This document shows, in pieces, positions 20,801 through 31,563 of a stretch of DNA of 64,000 bases. A model generated the notes under the pieces. The model did no database searches and was not told the DNA's origin. It saw nothing but the letters and a program-made list of their open reading frames with translations. The stretch is taken from NCBI GenBank assembly GCA_006384855.1, contig VCJN01001730.1:124001-188000 (forward strand), in the 5' to 3' direction. This DNA is from Tetraselmis striata (taxonomy: Eukaryota > Chlorophyta > Chlorodendrophyceae > Chlorodendrales > Chlorodendraceae). Within the stretch, counting starts at the first letter, position 1; each line of letters begins with the position of its first letter. Position numbers and translations under genes: made by a program.

Positions 20801-21439
20801 ACACACACTTGCGATTGATGGGGCCTCTCCTGAACGCCACCCGCGGCGCGACACCGCGGCTCGGCTCGGCCCGTTGCCTTGCCCCCCCGTCCTGCCCTGC
20901 CCCGCCCCCGCCGTACAGCATTCCCGGCCGCGCTGCGCACACCGCGAGGCTCTGGACTAACCTCCCTGTCGACGTCCCGCCGGCGCCCTATAAATCGGCG
21001 TCCCTTGCCGTCAAGCGGGCAGCCTAACGCACCTTACACAGCGCTCGGACTGTCGTGCATGGAGATAGAAGCTCCTGCTACTCGGGCGGAAGAGGTATTT
21101 GGGGGAAGTTCTGCTCCAGTTCTTTGCTGCTTCCGCTGTCTGACCCAAACCAGGGCAGGGGCTGCTCGTCTAGTAGGGGGCGAGGCCGGGGCAGGCCGCG
21201 ACGACCATCATGACCGGGCCAGCAATATTTATAAATATGTAACGAATTAATTAACGATCGGTGCATACATCCGCGCGCGCCGCACGCAGTGACCGCACAG
21301 GTGGAGGAATCACGCAATAACAGCGCGGAAATTCCGTACTACTGGCGTCTAGCTCGTCTTGCAGAATGCTTCTGCAATTTGCTTGCTGTTGACTCAGTTG
21401 AATGGTTGAAACGGAGCGTTGCATACCCAGGCCAGGGCT
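20354..21439. other. Upstream part of the GT29 gene and intergenic sequence
   Basis: The minus-strand frame ending at 20353 stays open upstream, so GT29 exons probably continue here. A C-run followed by (CA)n lies at about 20760-20808. No further exon could be placed. From about 21240 the sequence turns AT-richer and leads into a YR-type element. Confidence 0.4.
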
Positions 21440-23936
21440 TTCTGATCTAAACGTGTTTATGATGGGGTTTCTCAACAATTTAACTGTCCTAGCTAGCGAG
21501 ACCCGTACGATATGTTAGCGGTTTCAACCGGTTAAATAACTGGTACCATCGCCCGCGAGCCCTGCGATCCCGACCGGGGAGCTACTTACGACAGCCACTA
21601 GCAGCTCGTATGCCATCTTTCGGCACCGTCCGGCTTCGCGTACTTGTGCGCGCGAGGGTCACAGAGGTTGCTTGAACAAGTCCGCACCTAGGTTTATCCA
21701 CCCAGTAGTGAGTCGTCGTGCCACGCACATGCGTGACATCATCGGCAGCGACAGACAGCCCCTCGGTAATGTGGTTTTCCCTACTTGTGCGCTCGAGGTC
21801 ATTTTCCGTGTTTGTCCTGGCTTTGCAGCAGGGAGGTTTTCGGGTAGCGATGCGCACGGCAAGGAATTGGAGCTAGGGAGTCCCCGTTTGGGGGGTTTAC
21901 ACCTCAACAACCGAAGTCGAGTCGCAGTACTAACCTTCGCGGGGCGCTCCCCAGTGGAGCGTACTCTCGCACTAGTCAACTCTGGAGGTTAGGTGAGGTG
22001 GACGCGCTCGGCACCATGACCGTTGCTCGTCACGGTTGTCAACGACGACAACTCCGCCTACCGCAACAAATCGACGCGGACGGAGAAGGACGTCCGTGTC
22101 GTCGGGGCGGCCATTTGTTGTCTCGCAAGACACTTCAACCCGGTCCGCATGTCCTCGCAGCAAGGCGTCGTGGCATCACCGGTACACGTTGTTTACACGC
22201 TGTGGTTTTCCGTAACTACCCGCGTAATTGGTCCGATACGGGGGTGGCGCCGCTCAGCATGCGCCGGTGTTTTGAGAGGGCTCGTTGCCCTCGCCGTAAT
22301 CATGCTGCGACAACGTTTGTTGTGGTCGCAGTGAGGAGTTTTTGTGCGGCTCGTCCCGACGCGTCTCCGACGCCTCCTACTGCAAAGTCGTCGTCATAAG
22401 GATCACGACAACCAGCAGCTACCCGCCGGGGGACAGCTCTACCACTAGGCTTGCCGCCTAGCGTCTTGTGGTGTCCGTAACAAACTACCCTTAGCCGACT
22501 CTGGATTTGGAACCTCGACGCTCGTCGATGGTGCAGCAGCAGCGGCCGGCTCCTCGTCACCCTCGCCCCGACATCATTGGCAGCATCGTTACAGGCCGGC
22601 ATAGGCTGCAACGGGCCTCTACGCCGGCCAACCCGCTCCCGACGTCACGACATCTTTTGTGACAACACGAGCTGCCCGTGCCGGGGGACAGCTCTGCCAC
22701 CTAACGCGACTTGTGCATTTCGTGGCGTCATCCTAAGCATACGCCTTGTGAGGTGGTCAGCAGCCGTCGCTGGTGAAGCAGCGGCGGCCGCCTCACCGCT
22801 CTCCGCGGACAAAGACCCACGGCGACAGATTCCCGAGTCGGCGGGTCTTCTGCGACGTCATTGGCAACCGATCCGACACACCTAAGAGCCGGTACGACAC
22901 TACGAACGACCACATACGGTCCCACGTCGTTCCCGCGCCCCTAATGGTTGTGAGTTTCACCCGCCGCCCTTCACGCGAGGCGGCGAAACAACCACCGTTG
23001 GTGATGGCAGCGGCCTTACACCGCTGTCATCGCGCGTTGTTCCCTGTCCACCCCTCGTAACGTGCATCGCCAGTTCAAGTGCCGAGTTATCATCGCGTCG
23101 CGTACAGCGTATCAGTACTACTTTACTTGGTTGTACGCGGCGCGCTCGCGCGCTCGCGCGCTCGTGCGCGCAGTTGTACTCGTCCTACTGGTGTCCGATG
23201 TGCCGCTGCTTATTTGCTGGGCGCTCGTCGCCAACTTGGCCGCTTCTACTACTAGTCTGCAATTCCGGCTTGTGCTGCCGTACGCCACCATGGCGCGCGG
23301 CAACTGCTTTAGGGCGCCGTCGGGAGACGGCACCTTAATTCCGCAACACGTCCGGCCTATGTCGCGCCGGCGTCACCATCTCCCGTCCGGGTATAATCTG
23401 CGCCTGCGCCTCGATCGAGATTCGTAGCCTCTCGGCGCGAGACCTCTTCTGCGACTCAAGACATCGTCCGCCTTTGTCTGGTCGGCACGCATGCCGACTG
23501 CCCACGCTCGCAGTCGTAAACGAACTACCGGCGCAAAATGGCAAACCAGACTCGATTGCATTTTGAAATTATCTAAACGTGTTTATGAGGTTTCCTAACA
23601 ATTCAACTGTCCTAGTGCGACCCGTACGCGTTTCAACCAGTTAAATATCTGATACCATCGGGTTTCGTCAGTACGGGCTGCCCCATCGCACGCGTGCCCT
23701 GCGCTCCCGGCCGGGGAGCTACGTAGGACAGCCACCAGCAGCTCGACTGACATCTTCCAGCTCGCTGCCTTCAGCAGCGCCCTCCCGTCTCCGACTCCGC
23801 CATGCGGGCTCCTCCTCCGACATTCCCCCCCTTTCCCTGAATCTTCCTAGCCATACAAAATTGCGCTTATTCGTGTAAAACAGCCTCCACTATCTTTTCG
23901 GCATAACCATACTCGATTGCGTGTTGAAACGTAACT
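21440..23936 (+). mobile_element. Non-coding split-direct-repeat element (YR-3), relative of the YR elements
   Basis: Repeat A1 is at about 21448-21615 (TCTAAACGTGTTTATGA, CAACTGTCCTAG, CCGGGGAGCTAC, GACAGCCAC). Its direct copy A2 is at 23573-23760. A short B motif precedes A2 (about 23535-23572: AAACCAGACTCGATTGCATT) and recurs at the right end (about 23908-23936). This A1...B1-A2-B2 order matches the two coding YR elements in the window. The 1.9-kb interior has no recognisable gag or YR reading frame. Confidence 0.65.
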
Positions 23937-24020
23937 GGATCGCTGCCAAAATAACGGCCGTCGTAGAGACGCTGCAAGGGTGAACTGGTACCAATCCTGA
24001 TGTCCCGGGGGCGGAAAAAA
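23937..24020 (+). mobile_element. LINE-2 3' tail fragment
   Basis: GTAACTGGATCGCTGCC, ACGGCCGTCGTAGAGACG and CCCGGGGGCGG followed by nine A. The same block with an A-run recurs at 59650-59726 and, inverted, at 59770-59860 and 45560-45660. It reads as the 3' end of a poly(A)-tailed non-LTR element. Confidence 0.7.
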
Positions 24021-24385
24021 AAACAGCGCGCACATCCATGCTGATGAGCCAATGAATGACGGCGCGCGCGCTCTTCTGCTCTATTCTGTTCTAAACTTGT
24101 TTATGGGGATCCTCCGTTCCCTAACCGCTATTGCGGCTACCGTTGCTGCTAAGTGGTACGGGTTGCTAGGCAGTCACCTATCGTTGCGCCCTATTTGGGT
24201 GCCACACGAGTTGGCATAAAAGCATCCATAATAGCCGAGCCTACAATCGTCCAGTTTCGTTGCGTTACACCAAACGATTATTTATCTCGCAACACGTTGC
24301 GAGCAAGGTCACCCCAAGTTGTTCAAGACCACACCCGGCTCACCACCCGCGTGTGAAATTCTCATCCGTACATACGTGCGTCATC

Positions 24386-25262
24386 ATGTCAGATGGAGAA
24401 GAACCAGTTGTTTAGCCGACGCTCGAATCGCTACAAGCAGACATGCACGAATGCCTAGCAGTCTACATTGCTGCGTGAGCTTGCAACAGCGTTAGCTCAA
24501 TTGACGGCTCGTGACCGTGTTGTTGATGGAGACGGAGTACATGGCTGTAGTTCCGTCCGGGCAGCGCGTCGCGGGACAACCGACATGCAACGGGGGAGCC
24601 GCAGAGCTCCCCGACTGGCTAGATCTAGCCCAGAGCGGCCGTGTCGGAGCAAATACATCCGTGAGTGACGAGGACAACTACCTCGCGGTGCCAGAGCTAC
24701 TGCAGCGAGCAGAGTATGGTTACAAGGCCGTTCGACCGGTCAGCCGAGTGCATGGGCTCGTCTTTCCCTTGAGTACCGACCTAACGAACGAGTACCTCAA
24801 GCATGCATGTCGACCGGCGTCTGCCGGTCCATGAGGAGTATCTTTGGATGTCGTGTTTCGGAGCCCACATGGCCACTCTCTTCGTAGCTCTCGACAAGCT
24901 GCTACCTTACATCCCTGCTGCTAATCAAGACTTCAGCCTCTGCCTCGGGCGCGCTCGGAATCACGCCGAGGCCATCGACAAGGCGTTTCGTTTTTGTCTA
25001 TAGCCTTTCTGCGGAGGCTTAACGAGATCAAGCGTGTACACGGCGACCAAGGTGTTCTGAACGTATTGCGGGCCCAGCATTTCGAGCCTGCCGCCGAACA
25101 TCTGGGCTCTGCGATTTCGGGGACATGATGAAGGACTACGAGCGCCGCGCGCGTCTTCGTGGCGACGGTGGCCAGCAGTGCAAAAGCTACCGCTACTGCT
25201 CGGGTGGCGGCGGCGGCCGCAGGACGCGGGCGTGGCGGCGGTCGCGGGCGTGGCCGCGAATG
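24386..25262 (+). pseudogene. gag-like gene of YR-1 (nonsense codon 10, frameshifts)
   Basis: Aligns with the gag-like frame of YR-2. ATG at 24386 opens MSDGEEPVV and is then stopped by TAG at 24413; the other copy has GAG there. Downstream blocks are recognisable in shifting frames (ELATALAQLTARDR, LSTDLTNEYLK, EEYLWMSCFGAHMA, NHAEAIDKAFRF). The end is a Gly/Arg-rich tail (GGGGRRTRAWRR region). Retroelement gag proteins share this helical core plus basic tail. Confidence 0.7.
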
Positions 25263-25494
25263 TGAGCACGAGTGACGGTATGGGGCGCCTTTCGTCGGAG
25301 CTTCTGGCGCATTGCGAGGGCAGCTTTCGGTGACCGCCGAACGGCGGACCCTAGCAGCTCAGCGGCGGGATGAGCGCCATGTGTCCGGCGGACCGGACCC
25401 TCCCACCTTACAGTGAGACTTCAGTTAGACATTCCTCGGTGCGGTGCTTCTTACAAGTACAGCCGAGTGCGGCTCAACCATCGCACACCTACAC

Positions 25495-26682
25495 ATGGCG
25501 GCTCAACAATCCGCCTCCCGTACCATCTCATCGCTGCGTCCGTCGGTTATTACCTTGCGTGTTACAACTGATTCGCAACGACCAAGCTCCGTGCGTGAAC
25601 GTTACGCGCTTGAGAGACGCTACGAGCGCGATGAGCGCGCGGGGCGGCCCTCCTACATGCACCTTGCCCTACAGCAAACCCGTACTGGTGTTATTGCCAA
25701 CCCATCCATCAATTACCGGCCAGCCGCCGGAACTCTAACCGCCGCCGCCGAATATATTATGCTAAAATGAACCGGCCCCCTGTTACTCCGTCGCCCAAGC
25801 GCCGTACTTACGTAATTGACGAGCCCAAAGCTGTCGCCCCTTGGACGCTGCTTCACTCCGGTCTCGTTTACGGGAGACGTTCGGCTCAGACGAGCTGGGA
25901 CAGCGGGCCCTCGACCTACTCTCTAGCACCCTCACCGCTAAAAAGCTCAAGAGCTACACCGGGAAACTGTCTCAATTCGCGGAGTTCTGCCACGACTCCG
26001 AGAACACGAGCCCGCTGGAGGCGACCACTGCTACTGTCGTCCAGTACGTCGCTTGGATTGGTGAGCGGGGTCAAATTGGGGCTAAGTCGATACAACCCTA
26101 CCTGTTAGCAATAAACACGTTCCTTGAGCTACACAACCTCGTCCCGATAGCCAAAGACAACATGCACCTTCCCGCGGCTCGTTGTGGCATGCTGCTAAGG
26201 CAAAGCCGCATGGAGGCTGCCCCTTTGCGAGCCCCTTTGCATGCTAATGTCGCTTACACCTTCGTCGAGTGCGCATAGTTAATTGTGTTTCCTCCCTCCC
26301 CGAGTACCAGTACGGCATCCGAGCCCTCATGGCCTCGATTGTCAACTTCATGTTCTTCGCTAGGGGGCTTACTGGCGTGTCCTGCCGAGTGCGGGACGTG
26401 CATGTCGACGATTACAACACCAACATGCAAGTGTACCGCGAGAAGGGACGCGCCGGTCGATGCGGCCTCGACGACCTGCGCGTACTGCTCCTTCCAGTGT
26501 CGGAGCACCCCCGCATTGCTCGTCTCGTGCACCACTTCATCGACCACGTACAGTCTACCCCCTGGCCCCTGTTGCCTTGACCGAAACAAACTTCTGGGCG
26601 GTCATACCGAGCGAACATTCCAAGTCTTGGACTGCCGCTACAATGTCGGACTGGCTCTCTACGGCCGTTCGTCTTGTCGATG

Positions 26683-26720
<38 letters not shown>

Positions 26721-27459
26721 CCGCCTTCACTTCCTAGCGTTCACACAGCCTTCGCAGGGAGCAGCATCTGCCGCTAACGCCATCGGAGCCCCACTGTCCC
26801 ACATCCGCTACCAAGGCGGCTGGGCCACCAACTCCGATGTCGTTTTGGACTACATCGACCCCAGCGTCATGTCTCCGCATGGCGCGTGTGCGACAGTCTC
26901 AGCCGGATAGAGACTGCAAGGACAAACAAAGGTGGGTGTGCAGTGGTGGTGCAGAGGCGAGAGGCTACAGTGTTTTTCAGCATAGAACAATTGTTTAACA
27001 CAACGCTTACCACACGGCAGCATTATACAGTACATATACTCGTAGTCTCAGGTACACATTGTACTAGTACACACAGGTACTAACTCGTAGTATACCGTAC
27101 TCGTATAATTGTCACACTACATTCCGCCCCCCCCTGCGAGAATTCAATTCTCGACATCAGCGGGGTTCGAACTGGTGAACCTTACATCAGGATGCTGGCG
27201 CCTTGTAACAATTGAGGCGGTATCAATCCGGCTACGAAGCACAACGCTTCACAACGCTTACCACACGGCAGCATTATACAGTACATATACTCGTAGTCTC
27301 AGGTACACATTGTACTAGTACACACAGGTACTAACTCGTAGTATATCGTACTCGTATAATTGTCACACGTGGTTCTTCTTCGGTCGCATCGCGCTCCTCC
27401 GCCACTTCCAAGTCCAACAAGACTCCGCAGCGGTGGCCTTCACGGTGCTCCCTTTGTGA
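25495..27459 (+). pseudogene. Tyrosine recombinase gene of YR-1 (interrupted)
   Basis: Homologous to the YR gene at 39184-40653 (-). An N-terminal SAM-like core-binding part is visible (LTAKKLKSYTGKLSQFAEFC, ATTATVVQYVAWIGERG). A catalytic-domain part follows (ALMASIVNFMFFARGLTGVS, VHVDDYN). The HxxR block expected here is destroyed by a C-homopolymer at about 26687-26718. The later LSHIRYQGGWATNSDVVLDYI, with the conserved W and catalytic Tyr, survives. A frameshift lies near 26570. A 479-bp insertion splits the last 35 codons. A small intron may exist near 26250-26300, where both copies show the same break. Confidence 0.75.
26889..27367. mobile_element. 479-bp insertion in the YR-1 recombinase gene, solo-LTR-like or MITE
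   Basis: Direct CGTG repeats flank it (26885-26888 and 27368-27371). Removing one copy plus the insert restores the sequence of the YR-2 homologue. It starts TGCGACA and ends TGTCACA, a short imperfect inverted repeat with TG...CA ends as in LTRs. Inside, a segment of about 118 bp occurs twice (about 27000-27117 and 27250-27367). Confidence 0.7.
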
Positions 27460-28052
27460 CCTGGCGCTACACCTTTTACGTCAATCTACCGCTCTCTCCG
27501 TTCGCTCATCCCTAGCAAAACCAGACTCAACTTTGAAATGTTCTAAACTTGTTTATGGGGTTTCCTCCTTTCCCTATCCGCTTTTCATGCTACCGTTGCT
27601 GCTAAGTGGTACGGGTTACTAGGCACTTGTCGTTGCGCCCTTTTTGGGTGCAGCACGAGTAGACATAAAAGCAGCCATAATAGCTGAGCCTGCCATCTTC
27701 CAGTTTCGCTGCGTCACACGCAGCGCCCCCCCCCCCCCCCCCCCCCTGAATCCGTTTTCCCTCATCGCTTTCACTTCAAAACCTTCCTGCGAATTCCGGC
27801 TCTACTCCGTGTAAAACGCCTGCGCGACATTATTTGGCAAAACCAGGCTAAACTTCGAAATCTATTCTTCTCGGAGCTTCGCGCTGCATCGCCACCCCGT
27901 TTGCGTCGCTTGCCCATACTGGCGTGCCACGCTGAGCCCCACGGCCCACTGCGCAGCCCACGCCCTTGAAGGGGACCATTCTGCCTGACGATTCGGCGCA
28001 AGTTTCCGGCACCGGCCACGCCCCCCTTCCTCCCCTATCCCCTTGGGACGCG

Positions 28053-30511
28053 ATGAGCTACTACCATGAGGCGCGCGCCCACGTGAAGGCGCTGAAGCAG
28101 ATGACGGAGGACAACAAGCGGCGGCAGGAGCGGCGGGCCGAGCTCTTCGAGGCGCAGGTACCCCCTCTCCCCCCCCCCCCCCCCCCCCCCCCCCCCCACC
28201 AACACACACAAACACACTGGCGCGTCCTTTCTCACCCGCGCTGCACCACCCACCATTCGACGCCCCAGCTCGCGAACTCGCGCCTCGGTCTTATGCTCCC
28301 TGTGATCCCGGAAGGCCTCAGTCAGAGGGCGAGGGAGAGACATTAGGGGAAGCGAGCGAGCGAGCTTCAGGTCCGTCCATAAACGCGTACAAACATCACA
28401 GCTGGGAGGTCTTTGCTCGGGTGATACAGGAGAGTGGTGGGCGGGGGGTTGGTGTGCTGTGTACGCGATGCTGTGGCTGTTCCATCAGTCTATCAATCAG
28501 TCAGCGGTAGCTTGTCTGCTACTGCCCCCCCTCCCCACTCACTCTCCCGCCCCCCCCCCCCCCTTGACGTCCCCCGGTCCCTCTTCCCCCCATTGCGGCC
28601 ATGCGGGCCGGCGCTATGCAGAACGAGCACCCGCTGCACGCGCTTCGCCTGGACGGGCGCTCCTGCGCGGTGCACGCCAGCACGGAGCAATACGAGGCGA
28701 TCGAGCGCCAGGAGGGGCTCATCCCCTGGCAGGGCGGCCCCGGCGGTGGCGACAATCTGATCGACCGCTTCGACGGGCGCGCCATGCTGGACATGTATGT
28801 GCCGCCGCGCCCGGGCGTCCAGCGTCCCAAGACTGACGAGGAGGTGGAGCTGGAGGAGGTGCGCGGGGGGGCTGCTGGACCCACTGCCGCCTCAGCCTGT
28901 ACGAGTAGCAACCGCTCGCACCCACCAACCCCGCCAAGCCCGCAGCCACGCAGGCCATCGCGCAGCTGAGCAAAGCGCCCCCTTGCCCATACCCGTCCCC
29001 GCCCCCGTCCCCGCCTCCGCCCCCGCACCTGCAGATGGTCGACTTTGAGAGCTACCGCGACCTGATTCCCCTCATGCAAAAGCGGCTGGCGGAGGAGCAG
29101 GGCATCCTGGAGGCGGAGCGGCAGAACGTGGCGCTGCGCGCCTCGGCGCGCTCCGCTGCCAACGCCGCGGCCGGCATCACCGAGCGCCCCAGCATGCCCG
29201 CTGACACGCCAGGTGGGCTCAGCTTGCATGCCCCTCCCTTTCCCCCTTGACCCTGCCGCCCGGCCTCTGTCCCCCTCCTTGGAGCTGGTTGGGGGCGGGG
29301 CGGACTTAGGCCGGCGGTGTACGTGGCGCAGCCTTCCCGCCCAGCCTGGGCGCCGTGGGCTTCCAGTACGGGGGCGAGGTCGCCGAGAGCAGCTCGAGCG
29401 AGGAGGACAGCGGGAGCGACATGGAGCTGGAGGAGGAGGAGGAGGCGGTGGGCCTGGCGGTGGGCCCCGCGTCGGACGAGGTGCCGCCCATCCCCAAGCA
29501 ATTGCACTCTGTGCCAATCAGCGCATAGCTCATTCGGCTACGTAAGCGCGCACAAGGGACAGGGGGGTTAGCCCTGGGTCCCGAGTCCTGCTAATTGCAT
29601 GTCAGGTGGCGAAGGAGTTTGGGCTCTCCAACTTTGAGGTGCTCCTGAGGCGGGAGGTGAAGCGCGAGGAGGCGGAGGGCCTCGGGCAACACAAGCCACG
29701 CAAGTGCGACCCCCCCCCCCCCCCCCCCCCCCCCCCCTGTGCTCCCCTTTGTCTTTCCCTCTGACAAAGGTAGTAACAAAAGAGGTACCGTATCCACTCG
29801 TTAGGTTCGCTGTGCATTACTGTTTTTGAGCCCCTCAGCTGGCTGGCTGGCTGGTAGGCAACCCCCCCCCCCCCCCCCCCCCCCCCCCCGGCTTCTTTCT
29901 CCTTCCCATCCCCAACCTCCCCCCCCTCCCTTTGACTGGTTGCCAGGAAGCACAAGAGCCGGAAGAAGTTTGCGGAGCGCGCGCGGCGCATGGCGGGGCA
30001 GGGCCTGGATCCGTACGCGGGCATGAAGAAGGACAGCGTGTCGTACCGCTGGCGCGACGACCGGCTGCCGGAGCGGGACTTTGTGCCTCGGAGCCGCGCC
30101 TCCCCGGAATACGAGGCCTTCCCGGAAGCTCGGTGCGGCCCCCGGGCGACCCGCCCCTGGCGTCCCGCCGAGGGAAGGGCAGGGCCCGCCGGGGCATCGA
30201 TACACATACACATATACATATGCTGCGTCGATAAGAAGCCTTATTATCTATCAGCCTGTAATGCACTGTAAAGCCTTTAAACACATAACCCATCAGTCAC
30301 CGTAGTTCCGTAGGTTTGTCTACATTTGACCTCGGACAGGTAGTGCAGGTTCGTATAAACACTGTTCCTATATCACCGGCGACGCCCTTACACACACACA
30401 CACACACTGTATCTCGTTCTCTCTCTACACATCTCTCTCTCTCCCTCTCTATATATACATATATATATGTACATATGTATAGATATATATGTATAGATAT
30501 ATATACACATG

Positions 30512-30568
<57 letters not shown>

Positions 30569-31530
30569 AGGGGGTTGGGAGTGCAGTGCCCATCCGATTG
30601 CCCTCACGCTGTGTCATGGCGGCATGCCGCACGCATGATGCAGGGCGAAGGACGCGAGCTCCAAGGGCTTGGCGCGGGGCGGGGAGGCGCAGCAGGTGGA
30701 GTTTATCACCGAGTTTGCCATTGGGGAGCAGAGCGCCCTGCGCGTTCAGCCGTACGTGGAGACTGAGAGCCGGCGCCCCGCGGGCGGGCAGGCCGCAAGG
30801 TGAGCGCCGCGGGGGGGGCAGGCGCCTCGCCGCCCCATTCAACGCCTCCGCTTCCGGCCACCTCGGGTCCAAGTCATGCTATGTCTTAAGTACTGCACAT
30901 AACTCCTCCAAATGCCTGCTCGGTGATGCGGCAGGGGTCGCTGGTGTGTGAACCATACCGTACGGTCGCCTGTGCGAGTATCTGCGTCCGAACGCATTTG
31001 AGGTGTTTATACAGGCGCGACCTGTTGTGCCACGAAATCAGGGTACTACCTACAGCTCCCATGCTAACTCACTTGGAGCTGACATGACACTTTCGCCGCT
31101 AGTACTTAGCAACACTGTAAGGATACCGCGCAAAACGCACCAGGCACTGGGTACCCACATGGGGATTTGTGTGGTATCCTTACAGCTAGTGTCAACCACC
31201 CCAAAACCTGCTGTGTTTTCGGAAACACATCGCGGCCCTATTTAGCTGCACAGTCCCCACAGGGCTGCACGCACCTGGATGGGATGTTGGGCTGTCTGCA
31301 GAGCTAGCGCCTCGGGCCCCACTGCGCCGCCGCGCTGCGCACAACCCTGGCTGGACGCATCGGCCTCGACGCGGCGCTAATAACACAGCGAATCAGAAAC
31401 CGCCCTCCCTGCCAGAGGTCAAATGCAGATGAAACTATAGCTGGACTACAGCGAACATTCTTATAGGTTGCATGAAAGCCCGATCAGAGGCTTGTGGTAG
31501 GGGTTCCTATAGGCGCGTCGGCACCCATAT

Positions 31531-31563
<33 letters not shown>

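Larger units (their letters stand above)
24090..27866 (+). mobile_element. YR-1: split-direct-repeat tyrosine-recombinase element with gag and no RT
   Basis: Left repeat A1 is about 24090-24280 and its direct copy A2 is about 27541-27730 (shared TAAACTTGTTTATGGGG, CTACCGTTGCTGCTAAGTGG, CATAAAAGCA). The short B motif GCAAAACCAGACTCAAC precedes A2 (about 27517) and recurs in GGCAAAACCAGGCT (about 27835) at the right end. This is the A1-ORFs-B1-A2-B2 layout of PAT/Ngaro-like YR retroelements. Between the repeats are a gag-like gene and a YR gene, both decayed, plus a 479-bp insertion. No RT/RNase H motif (YxDD or similar) is present and there is no unassigned space for one. Confidence 0.75.

Noticed and set aside
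23130..23180. CGCGCTCGCGCGCT palindromic run as a possible origin or terminator
   Set aside because: Simple GC-alternating repeat in a decayed element; no supporting context.
27130..27230. Possible tRNA with GGTTCGAAC box and a GCCT...AGGC arm
   Set aside because: Stems other than the D-like arm do not pair and no acceptor stem forms; at most a tRNA-derived fragment.
29859..29889. Poly-Pro and poly-Gly frames across C-runs (here and at other tracts)
   Set aside because: They arise from homopolymers in introns, not from coding sequence.
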